Part shown: piece after piece, positions 59,089 through 64,000 of the stretch
Layout: every line of letters begins with the position of its first letter
Numbering within the stretch: the first letter of the stretch is position 1
Assembly (NCBI RefSeq): GCF_000770305.1
Contig: NZ_JNVB01000007.1
Coordinates: forward strand, 46,998 to 110,997
Source: Erwinia oleae
Lineage (GTDB): Bacteria; Pseudomonadota; Gammaproteobacteria; Enterobacterales; Enterobacteriaceae
Direction: 5' to 3'
DNA length: 64,000 nucleotides
Made by a program: the position numbers and the translations under genes
The notes under the pieces: model-generated
The model's input: the letters and a program-made list of their open reading frames with translations, nothing else
What the model was told of the DNA's origin: nothing
Databases searched by the model: none

Positions 59089-59871
59089 TTACAACTGCGT
59101 CAGCTTGGCCAGCATCTGATCGGACGTGCTGATTGCCTTGCTGTTGATCTCGTAAGCGCGCTGGGTCTGGATCATGCTGACCAGCTCCTCAGCCACGTTG
59201 ACGTTGGAGGTTTCGACATAGCCCTGATAAAGCAGGCCCGCGCCGTTGTTGCCCGGCGTGCTGTCGGTTGGCGCGCCGGATGACTGCGTCTCCGCGTACA
59301 GGTTTTCGCCTTTGCTCTCAAGACCCGCATCGTTAATAAAGGTGCTGAGGGTCAGTTGTCCCACCTGCACCGGCTGCGTCTGGCCCTGCTGGGTGACGCT
59401 GACCACGCCGTCACGACCGATGGTCATGCTCAGCGAGTTAGCGGGAATGGTGATCGCAGGCTGCACCGGGAAACCGGCGTTGGTCACCAGCTGGCCGTTC
59501 TGATCGGTCTGAAACGAGCCATCGCGGGTATAAGCCAACGTACCGTCAGGCATCTGCACCTGGAAGTAACCCTGACCGCTGATCGCCACGTCTTTCGACG
59601 AGTCGGTTTTGTTCAGGTTGCCCTGCGTGTGCAGGCGCTCGGTGGCAACCGGACGCGTACCCGTACCTAACTGCATACCCGACGGCAGCGTGCTCTGTTC
59701 GGACGACTGCGCACCCGGCTGGCGGATGGTCTGGTACATCAGATCCTCAAACACCGCGCGCTGGCGTTTAAAGCCGTTGGTGCTGACGTTTGCCAGGTTG
59801 TTCGAGATGACGTCCATATTGGTCTGCTGGGCATCAAGACCGGTTTTAGCAATCCATAAAGAACGGATCAT
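59089..59871 (-). CDS. flgG: Flagellar distal rod protein FlgG
   Basis: FlgG makes the distal rod. The 260-residue protein has [47 protein letters not shown] with the [10 protein letters not shown] motif, a middle [35 protein letters not shown], and the C-terminal [37 protein letters not shown]. The length equals that of E. coli FlgG. It follows flgF by 17 bases. Confidence 0.97.
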   Translation of the reverse strand: MIRSLWIAKTGLDAQQTNMDVISNNLANVSTNGFKRQRAVFEDLMYQTIRQPGAQSSEQSTLPSGMQLGTGTRPVATERLHTQGNLNKTDSSKDVAISGQGYFQVQMPDGTLAYTRDGSFQTDQNGQLVTNAGFPVQPAITIPANSLSMTIGRDGVVSVTQQGQTQPVQVGQLTLSTFINDAGLESKGENLYAETQSSGAPTDSTPGNNGAGLLYQGYVETSNVNVAEELVSMIQTQRAYEINSKAISTSDQMLAKLTQL

Positions 59872-59888
59872 GGTAGTTTCCTCTGCGC

Positions 59889-60644
59889 TTAGCTCATTGA
59901 CAGGAGCTGGTTAGCACGCTGTTCGTTTTCATTGACGCTGGAGATCACCTTCATCTGCATCTCGAAGCGACGTGCGTTGGCGATCATATCGACCATGGTA
60001 TCGACCGGCTTGACGTTGCTGCCCTCCAGCACGCCAGGCATCACCTGAATGGTCGCATCGTTTTGCAGCACGGCGCCGCGCTGCGCCTGGGCACTCGCAG
60101 TCAGACGGAACAGGCCGTCGTCGCCGCGCGTCACTTCAGAACCCATGGCTTTCACCAGCTTCAGACGACCTAACTGCACGGTGGCATTAGGTGAATCGCC
60201 TGCGTTCAGCGCGGTAATGGAGCCATCAGCAGCAATGGTTACCTCTGCGCCCTGCGGCACGGCAATCGGCCCGCCGTCGCCCATCACCACGTTTCCCTGG
60301 ATGGTGAGCTGTCCGGTTGAATCCAACTGCATGTTACCGTTGCGGGTATAGGCTTCGGTGCCGTCCGGTGCGCGTACGGCCAGCCAGCCGTTTTCACGTA
60401 CCGCGACATCCAGCGGACGCTCGGTGTAATCAAGTGCGCCCTGCGTCATGTCGGCACCGGGCGTCGACGCCGTTACCAGCGTGCGCGTCGGCAGAGAAAG
60501 CCCTTCGACCGGCACGGCGCGCAGCGCGTTAAGCTGCGCGCGGAAGCCCGGCGTTGAGGCATTGGCCAGGTTGCTGGCCGTCACTGCCTGCTGATCGAGG
60601 GTCTGACTGGCAGCCCCCATGGCGGTATATATCGCGTGATCCAT
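59889..60644 (-). CDS. flgF: Flagellar proximal rod protein FlgF
   Basis: FlgF is a proximal rod subunit. The 251-residue protein has [43 protein letters not shown] at the start and the C-terminal [45 protein letters not shown], typical of the rod family. It lies 21 bases after flgE and 17 before flgG. Confidence 0.96.
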   Translation of the reverse strand: MDHAIYTAMGAASQTLDQQAVTASNLANASTPGFRAQLNALRAVPVEGLSLPTRTLVTASTPGADMTQGALDYTERPLDVAVRENGWLAVRAPDGTEAYTRNGNMQLDSTGQLTIQGNVVMGDGGPIAVPQGAEVTIAADGSITALNAGDSPNATVQLGRLKLVKAMGSEVTRGDDGLFRLTASAQAQRGAVLQNDATIQVMPGVLEGSNVKPVDTMVDMIANARRFEMQMKVISSVNENEQRANQLLSMS

Positions 60645-60665
60645 AAGACGATCCTGTTAGCCGTA

Positions 60666-61892
60666 TTAGCGCAGGTTGACCAGGGTATTGAGGATCTGGT
60701 CCTGAGTTTTGATGGTCTGCGCGTTGGACTGATAGTTACGCTGCGCGACGATCATATTGACCAGCTCTTTACTCAGATCCACGTTGGATGACTCCAGCGC
60801 GCCTGCGGTCAGGGTGCCGAGGTTACCGGTGCCGGCCAGTCCAACCAGCGCCTGGCCGGAAGAGTTGGTGGCGGACCAGACGTTGTTGCCTTCAGACTTC
60901 AGGCCTTCCGGGTTAGCGAAGTTCGCCAGCGCGATCTGTCCCAGTACCTGGGTTTTCTCGTTGGAGTAGTTGCCGACCACGGTGCCGTCGTCATTGATCT
61001 GGTAGCTGGTCAGTTCGCCCGGCTTGTAACCATCCTGCGTCGGGTTACCAAAGGTGCTGGTGCCGGTGTTCTGCTGCTGGCTGTTCAGCATGGTCAGAGA
61101 GAACGTCTGCGCTGCGCTGCCGTTCAGTGAAGCCATGCTCAGCGTCTGGTCTGGGGTAGAGGTCAACTGGCCGCTGCTGTTGAACGTCATGTCGAAGTCG
61201 CCCGCGCTCTGACCGGTGCTGGAGTCCACGGCGTGCACGTTCCAGGTGGTGGTTGGATTAGCGGCGTTGGTGGTATCCGACGCATTCTTCACGAAGTAAA
61301 GGTTAATCGTGTGCGCGTTGCCCAGTGAGTCATAGGTGGTCATCGACGCTTTGCTGTTGTAGCTGTCGACGTTGGCGGAATCAAACGGCGTAACGGTAGG
61401 CACGCTGTCGGTGGAGTTCAGGTTGGCTACCAGCCCGGCCGTGGTGGTGGCTTTGGCTGACATCGCCGTTGTTGGCACGCTCAGCGCAACCGGGTTAGCA
61501 CCGGTTTGCACCGTTGGCGGCGTACCGGTTGCCGGATAGCCAGTCAGTTGCAGGCCGTTTGCGTTAACGATGTTGCGGTTCTGGTCCAGGGTGAACTGGC
61601 CGTTACGGCTGTAATAAACCGCGCCGCTGGTGTCCGTCATGCGGAAAAACCCCGCCTGGCTGATTGCCACGTCCAGACCACGACTGGTCGACGTTGTCGT
61701 ACCGTCGTTAAAGTCCTGCGTTACCGCTGCAACTTTCACGCCCAGGCCCACTTTAGAGTCGGCAAACATGTCAGCGAAGGAAACGGTAGCGGATTTAAAG
61801 CCCACCGTCGCAGAGTTAGCGATGTTGTTGCCGATAACGTCGAGATTGCTGGCGGCGGCGTTTAAGCCACTGACTGCCTGTGAAAATGCCAT
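60666..61892 (-). CDS. flgE: Flagellar hook protein FlgE
   Basis: FlgE is the hook subunit. The 408-residue protein has MAFSQAVSGLNAAASNLDVIGNNIANSATVGFKSATVSFADMF at the start, the variable domains D1/D2, and the C-terminal TAGALESSNVDLSKELVNMIVAQRNYQSNAQTIKTQDQILNTLVNLR. It follows flgD by 29 bases and is slightly longer than the E. coli protein. Confidence 0.97.
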   Translation of the reverse strand: MAFSQAVSGLNAAASNLDVIGNNIANSATVGFKSATVSFADMFADSKVGLGVKVAAVTQDFNDGTTTSTSRGLDVAISQAGFFRMTDTSGAVYYSRNGQFTLDQNRNIVNANGLQLTGYPATGTPPTVQTGANPVALSVPTTAMSAKATTTAGLVANLNSTDSVPTVTPFDSANVDSYNSKASMTTYDSLGNAHTINLYFVKNASDTTNAANPTTTWNVHAVDSSTGQSAGDFDMTFNSSGQLTSTPDQTLSMASLNGSAAQTFSLTMLNSQQQNTGTSTFGNPTQDGYKPGELTSYQINDDGTVVGNYSNEKTQVLGQIALANFANPEGLKSEGNNVWSATNSSGQALVGLAGTGNLGTLTAGALESSNVDLSKELVNMIVAQRNYQSNAQTIKTQDQILNTLVNLR

Positions 61893-61921
61893 GTGTTCAC
61901 TCCAGAAAAAAGGTTAATGTG

Positions 61922-62593
61922 TTAAATAATCTGCCGAACTTTCTCAACGGTAGTCGATCCCATCGTGCCCAGATCTAACAGGGCGCCGCTGCTATTGTTG
62001 GTCACACCCGATACCAACGCATAGTTCAGCGGCTGCGCAACCAGCTGACCGGCTGCATTGCTGGCGCTGATTGAAACTTTGTATTTACCGTCTGCTGCCG
62101 TAGTGCCATCCAGCGTGCTACCGTCCCAGGAGAAGGTATGTACGCCCGAACTCAGGCCGCCCAGGTTAATGGTTTGCACCACTTTGCCCGATGCGTCGGT
62201 AATGGTTGCGGTAGTGGCGCTTGACGCCTGCTCCAGGCTGACGCCGAACGGCGTGGTCTGCCCGCTGCCTACCAGAACCTGACTGCCATCCACCATCACG
62301 CCATGACCGATCAGCGTTGAAGCCTGCAACGACTGTCCGCTGCTGATCTGGCCGGAAATAGAGCCCAGCGTGGTGTTCAGTTTTTCAATCCCGCTGAGGG
62401 TATTGATCTGCGCCAGCTGGGTGGTCAACTGGTTGTTGTCCATCGGGTTAGTCGGGTCCTGGTTTTTTAACTGGGTCACCAACATCGTCAGGAAGTTACT
62501 TTGTAAATCCGCCGCCGTTTTATCAGTCGTTGAAGACGACGAGGTAATCGCCGTGTTGTCTAACGACTCATTTACGCCTACTGCAATGCCCAT
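61922..62593 (-). CDS. flgD: Flagellar hook capping protein FlgD
   Basis: FlgD caps the growing hook. The 223-residue protein has the N-terminal motif FLTMLVTQLKNQDPTNPMDNNQLTTQLAQINTLSGIEKLN, an Ig-like domain with FSWDGSTLDGTTAADGKYKVSISASN, and a C-terminal Tudor-like part. The sequence SNFLTMLVTQ-NQDPTNPMDN is diagnostic. It follows flgC by 11 bases. Confidence 0.96.
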   Translation of the reverse strand: MGIAVGVNESLDNTAITSSSSTTDKTAADLQSNFLTMLVTQLKNQDPTNPMDNNQLTTQLAQINTLSGIEKLNTTLGSISGQISSGQSLQASTLIGHGVMVDGSQVLVGSGQTTPFGVSLEQASSATTATITDASGKVVQTINLGGLSSGVHTFSWDGSTLDGTTAADGKYKVSISASNAAGQLVAQPLNYALVSGVTNNSSGALLDLGTMGSTTVEKVRQII

Positions 62594-62604
62594 CCGCGTG
62601 CTCC

Positions 62605-63009
62605 TTATTGACCCAATGTCAGGGTTTTCATCATCAATTGCTTGACGGTATTCAACACTTCAACGTTGGCCTGATAGCTGCGCGAAGCCGACATGGTGTT
62701 TACCGTTTCGCTCACCACGTCCACGTTTGGCATCTTCACGTAACCTTTAGCGTCCGCCATCGGATTACCCGGTTCGTAAACCAGTTTGGCCGGCGTGGGA
62801 TCGTCAACCACCTGCGCCACACGCACGCCGCCGGTTGGCGAGCCTGGCTGCGCGGCAGTCTGAAACACCACCTGCTTGGCCACGTAAGGCTGACCATCAG
62901 GCCCGGTCACGCTGTCGGCGTTGGCCAGGTTACTGGCGCTGACGTTAAGACGCTGCGACTGCGCATTCATCGCCGAACCGGCAATATCGAAAATACTCAG
63001 TAAAGCCAT
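62605..63009 (-). CDS. flgC: Flagellar basal-body rod protein FlgC
   Basis: FlgC is a proximal rod subunit. The 134-residue protein has [33 protein letters not shown] at the start and [41 protein letters not shown] at the end, as in E. coli. It follows flgB by 3 bases, so the two are tightly coupled. Confidence 0.97.
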   Translation of the reverse strand: MALLSIFDIAGSAMNAQSQRLNVSASNLANADSVTGPDGQPYVAKQVVFQTAAQPGSPTGGVRVAQVVDDPTPAKLVYEPGNPMADAKGYVKMPNVDVVSETVNTMSASRSYQANVEVLNTVKQLMMKTLTLGQ

Positions 63010-63012
63010 AAA

Positions 63013-63426
63013 TTATTGCCCCTGTAGCACAGACATCATGCTCTTGATCTGACCGCTGATAACGGTCAGGTCGGTCTGGTATTTCAGGCTGTTGTCCGCG
63101 AACTGCGTACGTTCGCGATCCATATCAACCGTGTTGCCATCCATTGAAGGCTGATCCGGCACGCGGTACATCAGATCAATAGAAGGAGGTTGTGACGTTT
63201 GCGCAGGAATATGGCGCGCCGAGGTGACCGCCAGCGACATACCCGATCCCTGCGCGCGCCCCTGCTCCATCACCTTGCTCAGCTGGCTGGCGAAATCGAT
63301 ATCGCGCGCCTGATAGCCAGGGGTATCCGCATTGGCGATGTTAGATGCCAACACCTCCTGCCGCTGAGCCCGCAGGTTCAGCGCCTCGGTGTTAAATCGC
63401 AATGCGGCGTCCAGTTTGTCGAGCAT
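63013..63426 (-). CDS. flgB: Flagellar basal-body rod protein FlgB
   Basis: FlgB is the first proximal rod subunit. The 137-residue protein has [45 protein letters not shown] at the start and a C-terminal [28 protein letters not shown] at 63426 follows GGAGGAAAC and matches the family; an in-frame start five codons upstream is less likely. It heads flgBCDEFGHIJ. Confidence 0.97.
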   Translation of the reverse strand: MLDKLDAALRFNTEALNLRAQRQEVLASNIANADTPGYQARDIDFASQLSKVMEQGRAQGSGMSLAVTSARHIPAQTSQPPSIDLMYRVPDQPSMDGNTVDMDRERTQFADNSLKYQTDLTVISGQIKSMMSVLQGQ

Positions 63427-63491
63427 GTTTCCTCCACTCACAAGAATTCAGTGCTGTCAGCTTAATTGCAGAATGCAAGTGGCGATTGTCT

Positions 63492-63518
63492 GAATAGCGC
63501 TAAAAAACGTCGCTAATT
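63492..63518. promoter_or_regulatory. FlhDC-type box between flgA and flgB
   Basis: GAATAGCG (63492-63499), an 11-base spacer and CGCTAATT (63511-63518) form an inverted pair close to the FlhD4C2 core AAATAGCG-N10-12-CGCTATTT as I recall it. The position in the divergent flgB-flgA gap is where E. coli and Salmonella carry such a site. Confidence 0.6.
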
Positions 63519-63582
63519 TGCGCATTGACCTGAGAAGGGGTCAGATAGAATGGCTGCCATGATGTTAAGAGGGGATGAAAAT

Positions 63583-64000
63583 ATGCGAGGGTTCACCTTC
63601 TTGCTGCTTTGTGTGGCAGGCCTGACGTCCATGTCGGTCAGCGCGGACGATCTCAGCGGGCAACTCAATCAATTTTTTAAAAACCGCTATGGTGAAAACG
63701 GTCTGCGTGCCGATACCCTGAACGTTGTGGTGAAGTCGCCGTCTTCACAGTGGCCAACCTGCGCCGCCCCACAGTTTTCACTGCCGGGTAACAGCCGCGT
63801 CTGGGGCATGATGAGCGTGGCGGCGAACTGCGATCAGAATCGCCGTTACATTCAGGTTGAGGTGCAGGTGACCGGCAGCTATCTCGTTGCGACCCGCCAG
63901 GTGCCGCGCGGCACGGCGCTGACCGCTGACGATGTAAAAATTCAGCAGGGGCGCTTAGATACGCTGCCTGCCCGCACGGCGCTCACCGCCGATGAAGTGA
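63583..64000 (+). CDS. flgA: Flagellar P-ring assembly chaperone FlgA, 3'-truncated by the window edge
   Basis: FlgA helps the P-ring protein FlgI assemble in the periplasm. From ATG at 63583 the frame stays open to the window end (139 codons seen). It begins with a signal peptide MRGFTFLLLCVAGLTSMSVSA, then DDLSGQLNQFFKNRYG, QWPTCAAPQFSLPGNSRVWGMMSVAANCDQNRRYIQVEVQVTGSYLVATRQVPRGTALTADDVKIQQGRLDTLP, the FlgA/SAF-type domain. GAGGGG lies 8 bases before the ATG. It diverges from flgB, as in E. coli. Confidence 0.95.
   Translation, partial: MRGFTFLLLCVAGLTSMSVSADDLSGQLNQFFKNRYGENGLRADTLNVVVKSPSSQWPTCAAPQFSLPGNSRVWGMMSVAANCDQNRRYIQVEVQVTGSYLVATRQVPRGTALTADDVKIQQGRLDTLPARTALTADEV

Overview
The window is bacterial chromosome, and its gene content and order are those of Enterobacterales. 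It matches the E. coli 25-26 min region: icd-rluE-nudJ-mnmA-hflD-purB-phoPQ-roxA-pepT, then cobB-nagK-lolEDC, mfd, ycfJ, ndh, ycfP-nagZ-thiK-lpoB-ycfL-hinT, ptsG, ycfH-holB-tmk-mltG-pabC, the fab cluster, rpmF-yceD, yceF, rluC, rne and the flg operons. Proteins are close to, but clearly distinct from, those of E. coli. The absence of several E. coli genes and the accessory genes present suggest a relative outside Escherichia/Salmonella, perhaps Erwiniaceae (Pantoea/Erwinia-like). The genus is inference.

Layout. Positions 1-1305 hold the 3' part of ldcA and an atypical metallo-beta-lactamase-fold gene. Positions 1400-6400, just beyond the 3' end of icd, are an accessory block: a YgdI/YgdR-type lipoprotein, a DinI/MsgA-like gene under a LexA box, small unknown genes, an orphan holin pair, a possibly phage-associated protein, and a TetR regulator with a hydrolase sharing a repeated operator. 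Positions 6490-16944 are conserved housekeeping and PhoPQ genes. Positions 17046-19556 hold a sutR/ydcO pair divergent over twin palindromes and an Ail/OmpX-like barrel gene, where E. coli carries potABCD. Positions 19925-28782 are cobB-nagK, lolCDE and mfd. Positions 28961-41258 carry envelope, respiration, sugar-uptake and DNA-replication genes. Positions 41412-47550 form one minus-strand run from yceD-rpmF through plsX-fabH-fabD-fabG-acpP-fabF. Positions 47694-53317 contain yceF, rluC and rne with its long self-regulatory leader. Positions 53498-64000 are the flagellar operons flgKL and flgBCDEFGHIJ, with flgA diverging at the right edge.

Functional links. lolCDE, lpoB, nagZ, mltG, ldcA and nagK cover lipoprotein export and murein synthesis or recycling. 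The fab cluster couples ribosome genes (rpmF, yceD) to fatty acid and phospholipid synthesis. tmk-holB serve replication. The flg genes give the rod, hook and hook-filament junction and carry recognisable FlhDC and sigma-28 sites. Other regulatory sites seen are a LexA box (dinI-like), a PhoP box (phoP), Mlc and CRP sites (ptsG), an FNR-type box (ndh), and candidate new operators for the TetR and SutR-like regulators. No rRNA, tRNA, insertion sequence or CRISPR array was seen. I did not find an obviously new multi-gene system; the best candidates for undescribed biology are small RNAs, small ORFs and operators in the accessory block.
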